From NCBI GenBank assembly GCA_020638695.1, contig JACKIB010000003.1:186001-250000 (forward strand): a DNA stretch of 64,000 nucleotides. Reading direction: 5' to 3'. The position numbers were made by a program, and so were the translations under genes. Below the pieces are notes generated by a model. The model did no database searches. It saw only the letters and a list, made by a program, of their open reading frames with translations, and was not told where the DNA came from. Position 1 is the stretch's first letter. The number at the start of each line of letters is the position of its first letter. This DNA is from Planctomycetota bacterium. Its GTDB lineage: Bacteria > Planctomycetota > UBA1135 > UBA2386. Of this stretch, positions 1 to 9,008 are shown piece after piece.

Positions 1-215
1 GGACCGGCCAGCTTGCCCCGCGGCGTCGGCTCGGCCATCGGCTCGGCGGACACCACCCGCCAGCGCCCCTCCATCGCCCCCGCGGTGCCGATGTTCTCCA
101 TCCGTTCGGGGAGGCGGGAGTCGGTAGACTGCCGTGGCGCGGCCCCGTGCCCGCCGCACGCGGCGAGAAGGAGCAGGGGGGTGAACAGGATGGCGGGGAT
201 GTGGGACGGTGTCAT
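1..215 (-). CDS. Lipoprotein, N-terminal part (gene runs off the left edge)
   Basis: An open frame reads leftwards from an ATG at 213-215 to the window edge, about 71 codons, with no stop. It begins MTPSHIPAILFTPLLLLAAC, a textbook type II signal peptide with lipobox LAAC (Cys20), so the mature protein should be a lipid-anchored exported protein. Farther on comes MEGRWRVVSAEPMAEP. A GxWRVVSxE opening is seen in small planctomycete proteins of the TIGR03067/lipocalin-like kind, but too little is visible to assign a family. The forward-strand frames over the same bases have no such signal. Confidence 0.6.
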   Translation of the reverse strand, partial: MTPSHIPAILFTPLLLLAACGGHGAAPRQSTDSRLPERMENIGTAGAMEGRWRVVSAEPMAEPTPRGKLAG

Positions 216-378
216 GCGGTTCTTCTGGGTGTCCGTCGCCCCAGCGCACCGCCCCCCGGCGCGTTGCATCCCGACACCGCAAAAAAATGCCCCCGCGTCT
301 CGGCCCGCAGCGGCAGCTACGCGCCGGCCAAGTGCACCCGCACCTGCCGCAAGCGAGGGCGATGCCCCGACCATCCAT

Positions 379-500
379 GAGCGCGTCGCCAGTTCGCACC
401 AGGTCGTTGCTGGTGAGGAGAACACAGGTCCCGCCCCGAGGCGGGGTGTTTCCCCGTCGAGGCGCAGGTCCTGACATTCGACGAAGCCAGCAACACCGTG
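379..500 (+). pseudogene. Coding-like remnant, copy A (homologous to copy B near 34391)
   Basis: This stretch aligns with 34391-34525 over about 40 codons. Both copies read VVAG(D/E)xN, then VExQVLTF(D/G)EA. Many differences fall at third codon positions (gct/gcc, ggt/ggc, aca/acg, gaa/gag), the pattern left by selection on a protein. Copy A is one base shorter between the two conserved blocks, so its frame is broken after the first block. It overlaps no gene and sits just downstream of the 3' end of the TPR membrane protein. I do not recognise the family. The rest of 216-527 shows nothing else. Confidence 0.4.
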
Positions 501-527
501 CGCATTCGCCGCCGCCCGGTATCCGGC

Positions 528-2312
528 CTATCGCTCCCGGAGTCCGGCGTGTACCTGGTCGAGCAACTCGCGCACCTTGGGATCACCGGGGTTTCGCGCC
601 AGGGCTTCCTCCAAGTACGGCAGCGCCTCGTCCGGCCGGTGCTGCATCCACAGCACGCGCCCCAGGTCGAACAGCGCTTCGGCGTGCCGCGGCTGGATCC
701 GCAGGGCCGCCCGCAGCGCGCGCTCCGCACCCGCCAAATCGCGGGCGAGCCCGAGGGCGACCCCGAGGCCGGTCAGCACCCTGAAGTCACCCTCGTGCGA
801 CTTCGCCAACAGCCGGAACCGCTGCACCGCTCGCGTGATATCGGACTCGCTCCGCGCCGCGAGCAAATCGTGGTAGCCGAGTCCGAGCTCGAGCTGCGTG
901 TCGAGCCAGCGCGCCTCCGGATCGGGGAGGCGGTGGCGCTCCTGGGCGAGCAGCTCGCGAGTCGAAAGGTACGTGCGCTGCGCCAGCGCAAGCTGCGCGG
1001 TCTGCGCCGGCGTGGCCCATCCGAGGCTGGAGGCTCGATCAAGGTGGGTGCGCGCCAGCTCACAATGCCATGCGACCGAACGGGGGTGCTGGACGCAGCG
1101 GAACTGCACGAACTCCAGTTGGTTCTGCCACGCGGCAGAGGCCTGCCAGGAGACCACCGCGTAGCTGCCCAGGAGGATCACCAGCACGATGCGCCCCCAC
1201 CGCAGCGGAGCCAGCAGCGCGCCCAGCGACACCGCGAATCCCCACAATCCGAGATTCAAGAACCGGTCCTCGCCCTTGTCCCCGGCGATGCTGTCCCGCA
1301 TCAGGACCATCGGTAGAGCCGCGACCACCAACCAGGCGATGCCGGCGAGCGGCAGGCGCGCACGGCGACGCCGCCACACGAGCAGTGCCGCGCCGAGCCA
1401 CGCCACCGCGAACACCAGCGCGATGCTCGGCGCCACGGAACCGGACAAACCCGGCAGCCAGAGCTTGTGCACCATCAGTAGCGGCTGGTCGAGTCCGGTC
1501 GACTTCACCAGCGTCGGCGCCCCGGGATCGACGACGACGCCTTCACCGCCACCGAGCACGCTGCCGAGCACCAGGATGCGCGCCTCGAAGTACAGCCCGA
1601 GGATTGCCGCCGCACCGAGCAGCAGCGGCCACGGATTCGGCGAGCGCACGAGCCGCCGCCCCACGCAGGCGCGCACCAGCAGCAGGAGGAGGGGAAGTGT
1701 CACCGCGGATTCCTTGGTGAGCAGCGCGAGGGCGAACCACACCGAGCAACGCCACGCCGCAGCGTGGCCATCGGTGGTGAGCCAGCGGAAGAAGCCGACC
1801 GCCGCGGTGAGGCAGAGCAGCGTGCCGAGCGGGTCGCTGATCGCCGAGACCCACATCACCGGTTCGACCTGTGCCGGGTGCAGCGCGAACAGCAATCCGG
1901 CGAACAGCGCCACCCGCGCGCTGCGAGACAGCACCAGCGCGAGTCGGTACGCCATGCACGCGGCGGCGACGTGAAGCGCCAGGCAAAGCGCGTGCAACCC
2001 GAGTGCGCCGCCGCCACCCAGGCACCAGCCGAGCATCAACAGCACACTGCTGAGCGGTCGCCAATAGCCCGGCTGCAGGTAGCCATCGGGCACCAAGAAT
2101 CCCCACATCGGCTCGGTGACGAGCCGCAGGACGTTGCTCGGGTCGCGGGTCACCGGGTTGCGGGCGATCAGCCACAGATCGTCGGCCACGAATCCAGCGG
2201 TCAGCGCCCGGGACATCACCAGAGCCGTGATGCACGCGACCAACCACAGGTCGCGGGGCCGCGACCGCGGAATCACGCGTTCACCCAAGGAAGCTGCGGA
2301 GAGTGCGCGCAT
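528..2312 (-). CDS. Multi-spanning membrane protein with C-terminal TPRs, TMTC/glycosyltransferase-C like
   Basis: This is a 594-residue protein. About ten hydrophobic segments fill residues 20-400, and TPR-like helical pairs fill roughly 480-590 (for example HAEALFDLGRVLWMQHRPDE). An acidic pair sits after the first membrane segment (GFVADDLWLIARNPV), followed by GYWRPLSSVLLML and ALHPAQVEPVMWVSAISD. This is the layout of TMTC/PMT-type GT-C proteins, in which the first loop DD is catalytic. The likely role is transfer of a lipid-linked sugar to exported protein, or an unknown GT-C reaction; the substrate cannot be read. The ATG at 2312 is the first plausible start, and the hydrophobic first helix follows some 20 residues later. 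The upstream region is shared with the divergent cytochrome peroxidase gene. Confidence 0.75.
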   Translation of the reverse strand: MRALSAASLGERVIPRSRPRDLWLVACITALVMSRALTAGFVADDLWLIARNPVTRDPSNVLRLVTEPMWGFLVPDGYLQPGYWRPLSSVLLMLGWCLGGGGALGLHALCLALHVAAACMAYRLALVLSRSARVALFAGLLFALHPAQVEPVMWVSAISDPLGTLLCLTAAVGFFRWLTTDGHAAAWRCSVWFALALLTKESAVTLPLLLLLVRACVGRRLVRSPNPWPLLLGAAAILGLYFEARILVLGSVLGGGEGVVVDPGAPTLVKSTGLDQPLLMVHKLWLPGLSGSVAPSIALVFAVAWLGAALLVWRRRRARLPLAGIAWLVVAALPMVLMRDSIAGDKGEDRFLNLGLWGFAVSLGALLAPLRWGRIVLVILLGSYAVVSWQASAAWQNQLEFVQFRCVQHPRSVAWHCELARTHLDRASSLGWATPAQTAQLALAQRTYLSTRELLAQERHRLPDPEARWLDTQLELGLGYHDLLAARSESDITRAVQRFRLLAKSHEGDFRVLTGLGVALGLARDLAGAERALRAALRIQPRHAEALFDLGRVLWMQHRPDEALPYLEEALARNPGDPKVRELLDQVHAGLRER

Positions 2313-2812
2313 CTACGGGGTAGGACCCGCTGCCGGGATGAGGGGTGGAACGCGCTGCCCCGGTGCGAAGCCGCGCACCACGTCGGAGTCGCCTCCCCAG
2401 CGGCGGCAGAACTTCATCGGCATCGCTTCGCTCCGGACGGAGCACCCCGGCGCGAGCAGCACAGGACGATTGAGGAGCAGCATCGCGAGCTCGCAACAGC
2501 TCGATCATGAATCGGCCGGACTCGGGCAAACACCATGCCCGCACTCGCGACCGCAGCGAATCACGGCCGGGGTGCCCGGCCATCCACTCCGGTGTATCCC
2601 CCGGCGCCGCACACCACAGCGCTCGCGCGCCCGGTGCGGGGCGGTCGGTGCTGAAATGTCACACGCTCCCCACCACACCGCGCCCGGAGCGCGCCACGGC
2701 CGCGTGGCTCGGCGCACACCCGGGGAGCGATTCCGCTACCCGTCCGGCCCCACCACGCCCCGGATCCGAAGCACCCCATGTGCGGAGCGGCGCGAGCACG
2801 TATCCTCCACGC
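2313..2812. other. 500-bp divergent intergenic region
   Basis: This lies between the leftward TPR membrane protein and the rightward cytochrome c peroxidase, so it should hold both promoters. The peroxidase frame stays open upstream to 2507, but that part is Arg/Pro/His-rich with no domain features and precedes the signal peptide, so it is treated as non-coding. I see no convincing promoter box, repeat or RNA gene. Confidence 0.4.
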
Positions 2813-4051
2813 ATGTTCCGCGCCCACCTACTCGTCTGGACGATCCTCGCTGCGCCAGCCGTGGCGCAATCGCTCCCCAAGGTTCCGATTCCGAAGGAGA
2901 ACCCGCTGACTGCAGAGAAGGCGATCCTCGGCAAGGCACTGTTCTGGGACGAGCAGCTGTCGAGCGACAACACCATGGCATGCGGTACCTGCCACCGACC
3001 CGAGCACGGTGGCACCGACCCGCGCGCACACCGCAACGCCGGGCCGGACGGCGAGGCCCTCACGGAAGACGACGGGTTCGGCTCGCCGGGTACCCCGATC
3101 CCGCGCGCCGGACGCGGATCGATCCTCGACGAAGTCCTCAGCGGCAACCGGCACGTGACCGCTCGCCTGGCGCCGTCGAACCTGATGGCGGCGTACGCCC
3201 CGGAGTTGTTCTGGGATGGCCGCGCGCCCGGCGCATTCCGCGATCCGGTGAGCGGTGCGGTGCGCATCGCGAAGGGCGGCGCACTCGAGAGTCAGTCGGT
3301 AGTGCCCATCCTCAACTCCGCCGAGATGGCCCACCCGGGCCGCACCTGGGACGACGTGGTGAAGAAGCTGCGCGGCGCCAAGCCACTGGCGCTGGCGTCG
3401 GACCTTCCGGCGGACCTGCGGCGCGCGCTCGAGGCGCGGCCGAGCTACCCCGAGCTGTTCGCCGCGGCGTTCGGTGCCAACGAGATCACTCCGGAGCGGA
3501 TCGCGTTCGCGATCGCCAGCTACCAGCGGACCCTGATCCCCGACCAGACGCCGTACGACAGGTTCGTCGCCGGCGAGCGGGACGCACTCACCGAGAACCA
3601 ACGGCGCGGGTTCCGCTACTTCCGCGGACTGCGCTGCGCAGAATGCCACTCTCCGCCGTGGTTCACCGACCACAGCTACCGCAACATCGGCGTGCGTCCC
3701 CTGTCGGAGGACCCGGGTCGCGCCGCGGTGACCGGTAAGTCGGAGGACCGCGGCAAGTTCAAGGTTCCCTCACTGCGCAACGTCGGCATTCGGCCGCGCT
3801 TCATGCACACCGGCGAGTTCTCGGCGCTCAACTCGTCGCTGCGGGTCTACCGCTTCCCGCGGCGCGGCAACCAGATCGACCCGCTGCTGAACCATCCGAT
3901 CCACGCCAACCCACAAGGCAACGACCAGACGCCGCTGATGGACTTCCTGCGCCACGCCCTGACCGACCCGCGGGTGGTCAAGGGCCTGCCGCCGTTCGAC
4001 CGGCCGAAGTTGCAGTCGGAACGCCAGCAGGCGCTGGCCAAGTCCAAGTAG
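2813..4051 (+). CDS. Di-haem cytochrome c peroxidase / MauG family
   Basis: This is a 412-residue exported protein. It starts at ATG 2813, giving the signal peptide MFRAHLLVWTILAAPAVAQ. It has two c-type haem sites, CGTCH (Cys57, Cys60, His61) and CAECH (Cys275, Cys278, His279), spaced as in bacterial di-haem cytochrome c peroxidases. The phrase LGKALFWDEQLSSDNTMACGTCH is family-typical. It should act in the periplasm, reducing H2O2 with electrons from small cytochromes, or oxidising another substrate as MauG-like members do. No MauG partner genes are adjacent. It stands alone, divergent from the TPR membrane protein and convergent with cysNC. Confidence 0.9.
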   Translation: MFRAHLLVWTILAAPAVAQSLPKVPIPKENPLTAEKAILGKALFWDEQLSSDNTMACGTCHRPEHGGTDPRAHRNAGPDGEALTEDDGFGSPGTPIPRAGRGSILDEVLSGNRHVTARLAPSNLMAAYAPELFWDGRAPGAFRDPVSGAVRIAKGGALESQSVVPILNSAEMAHPGRTWDDVVKKLRGAKPLALASDLPADLRRALEARPSYPELFAAAFGANEITPERIAFAIASYQRTLIPDQTPYDRFVAGERDALTENQRRGFRYFRGLRCAECHSPPWFTDHSYRNIGVRPLSEDPGRAAVTGKSEDRGKFKVPSLRNVGIRPRFMHTGEFSALNSSLRVYRFPRRGNQIDPLLNHPIHANPQGNDQTPLMDFLRHALTDPRVVKGLPPFDRPKLQSERQQALAKSK

Positions 4052-4057
4052 ACCCCG

Positions 4058-4073
4058 CGCCCACACCTGGGCG
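4058..4073. terminator. Hairpin between convergent genes
   Basis: The 39-bp gap between the peroxidase stop and the cysNC stop contains CGCCCA, the loop CACC, then TGGGCG, a perfect 6-bp stem. CCGC/GCGG can extend it outward with a bulge. There is no U-run, so it may serve as a weak bidirectional terminator or mRNA 3'-end stabiliser. Confidence 0.4.
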
Positions 4074-4090
4074 ACGCGGACGCCGGGCGA

Positions 4091-5944
4091 TCAGCTGACG
4101 GCGCCGCGGGTCCGCAAGACGTCGACCAACAGCGCCACGCATTCCGCCGCGCTGTGCTGTTCGGTGTCGAGCCGCAGGTCTGGATCGACCGGCGCCTCGA
4201 ACGGCGCCGACACACCGGTGAACGAGGCGATCTCACCGGCCCGTGCTTTCGCCCAGAGCCCCTTGGGGTCGCGGCGCGCACACGCCTCGGTCGACGCGTC
4301 GACGTGCACCAGCACGAACCCGTCGCCGACGATCTGCCGGGCCATCGCTCGGTCCTCCGCGTAGGGCGACACGAATGCGCAGATCACGATCGCGCCGAGA
4401 TCCTGCAGCAGCACGCTGACCTCGGCGGCACGCCGGATGTTCTCCCGCCGATCCTCGGGGCTGAACCCAAGGTCGCGGTTCAACCCGTGCCGCAAGTTGT
4501 CGCCATCGAGCACGGTGCAGAGCCGGCCCGCGCGGGTCAACTCCGCCTCGAGTAGGTGTGCCAGGGTGGACTTGCCCGACCCGGGCAGACCGGTGAGCCA
4601 GACCGTGGCCGCGCGCTGTCCGAGCAGGCGTTCGCGCTGTTCCCGCCCCACCGAGCCGGCGGTCCGGGTGATGTGCTGCGCCGCGGTCCGACTCGGTACC
4701 GTGCGCGGCTCGGCCACCCCGCCGCGCTCGATCACCACCCCGGCGGCGATCGTCGCACAGCTCTCCGGGTCGATCAGGATCAACCCGCCGGTCTGCCGGT
4801 TCCGCGCGTACTCGTCGCACACCAGCGGGCGGAACGTCTCGACCACCACCCGACCGATCTCATTCCACGCCAGGGTGGTGCCGCGCGTGCGCCGCAGAGT
4901 GTCCGGGTCGATGCGGAACACCACCTCGTCGACCAATGCACGCGTCGTCGCGGTTCCGCACTTCAGCAAGTAGGTCCGCCCGACCTGGAGCGGCTGCTCG
5001 CCCATCCAAACCATGGTGACCGCAATCCGCTGCAGCACGCGCGGCCGGTTGCGCGGGTGCACCAGCACGTCGCCGCGTCCGACGTCGAGCTCGTCTTCCA
5101 GCATCACCGTCACCGCCTGTGAGGCGAACGCGTAGTCGACCTCGACACCGGCCGACGAGATGGCGCTGATCCGCGAGCTCTGCCCGGACGGCATCACCAT
5201 CACTTCCTCGCCGCGGCGCAGCACCCCGGAGGCGATCGTCCCAGCGTAGCCACGCACACTCGACGCACCGCGCAGCACCAACTGCACCGGCAGCCGCAGG
5301 TCGATCAAGTTGCGGTCGCTACCCGAGTACACCGACTCCAGGATCTCCAGGACCGTCGGTCCGGAGTACCAAGGCATCGCGACACCCCGCCGCACCACGT
5401 TGTCGCCGTGCAGTGCGCTCACCGGCACGAACGAAAGACTCGCCAACTCGAGCCGCGCGCAGAAATCCTCGTAGTCGCGGCGAAGCGCGGTGAAGCGCTC
5501 CTCCGACCAACCGACCAGGTCCATCTTGTTGACGACCACCACGACGTGGGCGACACCGAACAGCGACGCGAGGAAGGCGTGGCGCTTCGACTGTCGGCGC
5601 AATCCCAGAGCGGCATCGATCAGCAACAGCGCGACGGAGGCGCCCGAGCATCCGGTCACCATGTTGCGGGTGTACTGCTCGTGACCCGGAGTGTCGGCGA
5701 GGATGTACTCCCGGCGGGCGGTGGCGAACCGGCGGTAGCCAACATCGATCGTGATAGCCTGCTCGCGCTCCGCCACCAGACCGTCGAGCAGCAGCGAAAG
5801 GTCCAGTTCGCCGCGGCCGAGCTTGCGCGAAGCTTCCGCGGCGGCAGCCAAGTGGTCGCGCGCCACCGACCCGGTCTCGAACAACAGCCGACCGATCAGC
5901 GTGCTCTTTCCGTCGTCCACGCTACCGATGGTGGCGACCCGCAC
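4091..5944 (-). CDS. cysNC: Bifunctional sulfate adenylyltransferase large subunit / APS kinase (CysNC)
   Basis: This cytoplasmic enzyme has two halves. The N-terminal CysN GTPase drives ATP sulfurylase with CysD (sulfate + ATP to APS). The C-terminal CysC kinase phosphorylates APS to PAPS. Visible motifs are the P-loop GSVDDGKS at residues 7-14, DTPGHEQYTRN, NKMDL, and a second P-loop GLPGSGKS near residue 450, followed by DGDNLRHGLN. The length of 617 residues is normal. The start is taken as GTG at 5942-5944, with a GAGGAG ribosome site upstream. The frame is open farther, but that would bury it deep in cysD. It follows cysD with a 20-bp spacer, so the pair is an operon. Confidence 0.93.
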   Translation of the reverse strand: MRVATIGSVDDGKSTLIGRLLFETGSVARDHLAAAAEASRKLGRGELDLSLLLDGLVAEREQAITIDVGYRRFATARREYILADTPGHEQYTRNMVTGCSGASVALLLIDAALGLRRQSKRHAFLASLFGVAHVVVVVNKMDLVGWSEERFTALRRDYEDFCARLELASLSFVPVSALHGDNVVRRGVAMPWYSGPTVLEILESVYSGSDRNLIDLRLPVQLVLRGASSVRGYAGTIASGVLRRGEEVMVMPSGQSSRISAISSAGVEVDYAFASQAVTVMLEDELDVGRGDVLVHPRNRPRVLQRIAVTMVWMGEQPLQVGRTYLLKCGTATTRALVDEVVFRIDPDTLRRTRGTTLAWNEIGRVVVETFRPLVCDEYARNRQTGGLILIDPESCATIAAGVVIERGGVAEPRTVPSRTAAQHITRTAGSVGREQRERLLGQRAATVWLTGLPGSGKSTLAHLLEAELTRAGRLCTVLDGDNLRHGLNRDLGFSPEDRRENIRRAAEVSVLLQDLGAIVICAFVSPYAEDRAMARQIVGDGFVLVHVDASTEACARRDPKGLWAKARAGEIASFTGVSAPFEAPVDPDLRLDTEQHSAAECVALLVDVLRTRGAVS

Positions 5945-5964
5945 CAGGTCTCGCGGCTCCTCGC

Positions 5965-6933
5965 TCAGAAGTAGCCCTCCTGCTTCTTGCGTTCCATCGC
6001 ACCGTCCGCGTCGTGGTCGATTGCTCGTAGCGCGCGTTCGGACACCTCCGACCGGACGAGCTCCGAGATGATCTCCTCGACACTCTGCGCGGTCGACTCG
6101 GTGGCGCCGGTGCACGGTGCGCAGCCGAGGGTCCGGTAGCGCATCCACACCGTGGTGCCGTCGGGTCGAGTGGTCAGGAACGCGAAGTAGAGCGAGACCA
6201 CCGGTATCGACTCACGCGCCACGTAGCGCCAGACGTCCAGTTCGGACCAGCTGGACAAGGGAAACACCCGCATCGTCTCGCCCGCCGCCAGCTGGCCGTT
6301 CAGCAGCGTCCACACCTCCGGGCGCTGGCGACGGGGATCCCACTGACCGCGAGAATCACGCACCGAGAACACCCGTTCCTTGGCGCGGGAACGCTCCTCG
6401 TCACGCCGGCCACCACCGATCGCGGCATCGAAGCCCCCGGCGGCCAACGCCTCGAGCAGGGCCTGGGTCTTCAACAATCCGCAGCAGCGCACCGTGCCGA
6501 GCCGGTGCGGCTCCGCTCCCGCTGCCAGCGCCGTTTCGTTGCGGTGCACCACCAGGCGGACCCCGGCATCCTGCACCGCGCGGTCGCGGAACGCGTACAG
6601 CTCCGGCGGCTTGAACGAGGTGTCGACGTGCAACAACGGGAAGGGCACCGGCGCCGGTGCGAAGGCCTTCTGCGCCAGTCGCAGCAACACGCTGGAATCC
6701 TTGCCCGCGGAGTAGAGGAGCACCGGCCGCGAGAACTGGGCCGCAGTCTCCCGCAGGATGTGGATCGCCTCCGCTTCGAGACGGTCGAGATGGGTTGGCT
6801 GGTAGCGCTCCACCGGGAGGTTGGCAACGGGATCGATCGGACGCGCCGCCGATTGGAACACCGGCCCGGGGCGTTGCGGTAGCCAGTCTGCGGAATCCGA
6901 ATCCGGGTGGTCAGGATCGGCTCGGATCTGCAT
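5965..6933 (-). CDS. cysD: Sulfate adenylyltransferase small subunit (CysD)
   Basis: This 322-residue protein has the PP-loop motif LLYSAGKDSSVLLRLAQKAF and the family core THLDRLEAEAIHILRE, ending in DGAMERKKQEGYF as CysD proteins do. It is the catalytic subunit of ATP sulfurylase, partner of the GTPase encoded next door. About 47 residues precede the THLDRLEAEAIHILRE core, more than in typical CysD, so an internal start is possible, but ATG 6931-6933 is the first good start. It is divergent (148 bp apart) from an operon of sulfotransferases. This suggests the APS/PAPS made here feeds sulfonation and not only cysteine synthesis; no APS/PAPS or sulfite reductase gene lies nearby. Confidence 0.93.
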   Translation of the reverse strand: MQIRADPDHPDSDSADWLPQRPGPVFQSAARPIDPVANLPVERYQPTHLDRLEAEAIHILRETAAQFSRPVLLYSAGKDSSVLLRLAQKAFAPAPVPFPLLHVDTSFKPPELYAFRDRAVQDAGVRLVVHRNETALAAGAEPHRLGTVRCCGLLKTQALLEALAAGGFDAAIGGGRRDEERSRAKERVFSVRDSRGQWDPRRQRPEVWTLLNGQLAAGETMRVFPLSSWSELDVWRYVARESIPVVSLYFAFLTTRPDGTTVWMRYRTLGCAPCTGATESTAQSVEEIISELVRSEVSERALRAIDHDADGAMERKKQEGYF

Positions 6934-7081
6934 CTACCGATTCCGGCGGGGGCGACCGGGCATTGTCGCATTCGCTTTACTCGTCGTGACCACGACCAAT
7001 GTGCCCGAGCCGACCGCGAACCCGGTACACTCGTCGGGCTGCCCCGCCCGTTCTGCTCGCACCCTCTCCTTCGGGGCCCTT

Positions 7082-8404
7082 ATGAAAGACCGCATCCCGC
7101 GGGCCTTGTTCCTGCTGGCGTGCTTGTTCCTGGCGTTCCTGTACGGCTTCGCCGCATCCCAGTTCCAGTGGTTCCCGCACGGGTTCCTGGCCAAGGCGCT
7201 GTTCGACCTGCGCACCGCGGCCACGGGACCGGCAGCAGCCCAGTCGCTGCACCACAAGTACCCCGCCCGACACGACCTGGCCGGGGTCCGCTCCAACCGC
7301 GGCGTCACGCCCGACGCCCGACCCGGCATCACGCTGCTGACGTCGTATTGGCCGGAGGACGGTTGGAAGCCCGGCGTTCGATTGATCGACGACCGCGGCA
7401 CGACGCTCCACCACTGGACCATCGACATCCCCAAGATCTGGCCGACGTCGCCGCACCGCGACCCGATGGCCGGCACGATGAACCAGGCGTTCAACTACGT
7501 GCACGGCAGCTACCTGTTTCCCAACGGCGACCTGCTGGTCAACATCGAGTACCTCGGGTTGGCGCGGCTGAATGTGCGGGGTGAGGTCCTGTGGCGACTG
7601 GATCGCCGCACTCACCACTCCGTGCACCGCGCCGAGGACGGCAACTTCTGGGTGTGCAGCTGCCGCTGGATCGAGCGTCCTGAGGCCAATCAGCGCTTCC
7701 CCGGGCTGCGCGGCGAGTTCTGGGATGACATCGCGTTGCTGGTCAGCCCGGACGGCCAGGTTCTGAAGGAACTCTCGATGCTCGAGGTGTTGTTCCGCTC
7801 CCGACATCGGGCGTTGCTCTGGTACAGCAGCGACCAGCAGCCCGATCGCACCCACATGAACGACATCGAGCCGTTGCCCTCTGCAATGGCGGCCGACTAC
7901 CCGCTGTTCAAGGCCGGCGACTTGCTGATCTCGATGCGCAACGTGAGCCTGGTGATGGTGGTCGATCCCGCGGGACAGACCATGCGGTGGGCGGCGCCGG
8001 CGATCTTCAGCGAACAGCACGATCCGGACTTCATCGGCGATGGTTGGATCAGCGTGTTCGACAACCGCGGCGACGGATCTCTCGAGGCCAAGTCGCGCGG
8101 CGGATCCGGGCTGTTGGCGATGCAGCCACACACCGGCGCACTCAAGATGATCTACCCCCGGCCGGGCAACGACACCGGCGAGCGCTGGTTCCACTCCATT
8201 CAGGGAGGCAAGGCACAGATGCTGCCGAGCGGTGGATGGCTGATCACCGAGTCGACCGCCGGCCGTGTATTCGAGGTGGACCAGGCCGGCCACACCGTGT
8301 GGGAGTGGGGTCAGCAGCGGCACGACGACAACATGGTGTCCGAAGTACTCGAAGGAACCCGCTACCCGTTTGCACCGGAGACGGTGAAGGGGTGGACCCG
8401 ATGA
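7082..8404 (+). CDS. Arylsulfotransferase (ASST)-like beta-propeller protein
   Basis: This is a 440-residue protein with one N-terminal membrane segment (residues 5-23, ALFLLACLFLAFLYGFAASQ), then a propeller-like region. Typical phrases are DDRGTTLHHW, LFPNGDLLVNIEYLGLARLN, GEVLWRLD and HHSVHRAEDGNFWV, as in the arylsulfotransferase family. Classical ASST moves sulfate between phenols in the periplasm without PAPS; planctomycete homologues are uncharacterised. The start is ATG 7082. Its stop overlaps the next start (ATGA), so the four genes 7082-10090 form a coupled operon. Confidence is high for the fold, moderate for the reaction. Confidence 0.75.
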   Translation: MKDRIPRALFLLACLFLAFLYGFAASQFQWFPHGFLAKALFDLRTAATGPAAAQSLHHKYPARHDLAGVRSNRGVTPDARPGITLLTSYWPEDGWKPGVRLIDDRGTTLHHWTIDIPKIWPTSPHRDPMAGTMNQAFNYVHGSYLFPNGDLLVNIEYLGLARLNVRGEVLWRLDRRTHHSVHRAEDGNFWVCSCRWIERPEANQRFPGLRGEFWDDIALLVSPDGQVLKELSMLEVLFRSRHRALLWYSSDQQPDRTHMNDIEPLPSAMAADYPLFKAGDLLISMRNVSLVMVVDPAGQTMRWAAPAIFSEQHDPDFIGDGWISVFDNRGDGSLEAKSRGGSGLLAMQPHTGALKMIYPRPGNDTGERWFHSIQGGKAQMLPSGGWLITESTAGRVFEVDQAGHTVWEWGQQRHDDNMVSEVLEGTRYPFAPETVKGWTR

Positions 8405-8634
8405 GCGCGACCGTGCTGGCCTACCTCGGACCCGGCGGTGCACTGACGCTGCTCGGCTCCGCGTTCGCGCTGCTGGCGGCGATCGCGATGGCGTTCTTCG
8501 GCTTGGTCTGGTACCCGGTCAAGCGATTCCTGCGCTGGCGCCGGCAAGCGATCCCCGACCAGCAACCCCAGGCACCCGCTCCGATAGCCCCATCGACCGC
8601 CGCCCGACGACCACGCCAGGGCGCGGGCACGTGA
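8401..8634 (+). CDS. Small membrane protein, YLGPGGALTLLGS type
   Basis: This 77-residue protein starts with ATG overlapping the previous stop by 4 bp. It opens with AYLGPGGALTLLGSAFALL, which runs into a single transmembrane segment ending in LVWYPVKRFLRWRR, then a Pro/Ala/Arg-rich tail. Similar YLGPG small proteins occur in bacteria next to sulfotransferase or alkaline-phosphatase-like genes, but none has a known function as far as I know. It is translationally coupled on both sides and is likely a membrane partner of the neighbouring enzymes. Confidence 0.65.
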   Translation: MSATVLAYLGPGGALTLLGSAFALLAAIAMAFFGLVWYPVKRFLRWRRQAIPDQQPQAPAPIAPSTAARRPRQGAGT

Positions 8635-9008
8635 TCTGGCTGACCGCCTTCGGCGCGGTAGCCGCTTTCGCAATCCTGCTCCGCGGCGTCGGAGTCGCCC
8701 GCCGGGTGCGTGACGTCTCGTCGCACGGAACCAGCGCGCTGGGGGTGTTGCGCGATGGCACGCTCGACGACCTCGCCAAGGAGCGTGCCATGCGCCAGCA
8801 CGCCGTGGGGATGCTCCGGTTGTTCTTCGACCTGACGCTGCGCATCGCGATCGCCGCGCTGATCCCACTGGCGGCCCTGTTGCTGCTCGACTCGGTCGGC
8901 GTGCTGCAGTGGGAGGCAGTGCTCGAATACACACTGCACTGGGAGCTGCTGCTGGCTGCCTGCGCGGTCGGCGCGGTGGCATTCTGGTGGCCGAGCCGTC
9001 GCCGGTGA
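8631..9008 (+). CDS. Small integral membrane protein of unknown function
   Basis: This is a 125-residue protein. Its GTG start overlaps the preceding TGA (GTGA). It has three hydrophobic segments: residues 2-20 (WLTAFGAVAAFAILLRG), about 66-86 (IAIAALIPLAALLLLDSV) and about 100-120. A basic/acidic cytoplasmic-looking stretch (RDGTLDDLAKERAMRQHA) lies between the first two. No family is recognised. The overlapping starts place it firmly in the ASST/sulfotransferase operon, so a role in anchoring or in the export side of sulfonation is plausible but unproven. Confidence 0.65.
   Translation: MIWLTAFGAVAAFAILLRGVGVARRVRDVSSHGTSALGVLRDGTLDDLAKERAMRQHAVGMLRLFFDLTLRIAIAALIPLAALLLLDSVGVLQWEAVLEYTLHWELLLAACAVGAVAFWWPSRRR

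Noticed and set aside
2116..3738. 540-residue + strand frame over the cytochrome peroxidase
   Set aside because: It lacks the haem motifs present in the overlapping frame and is Arg/Pro-rich.
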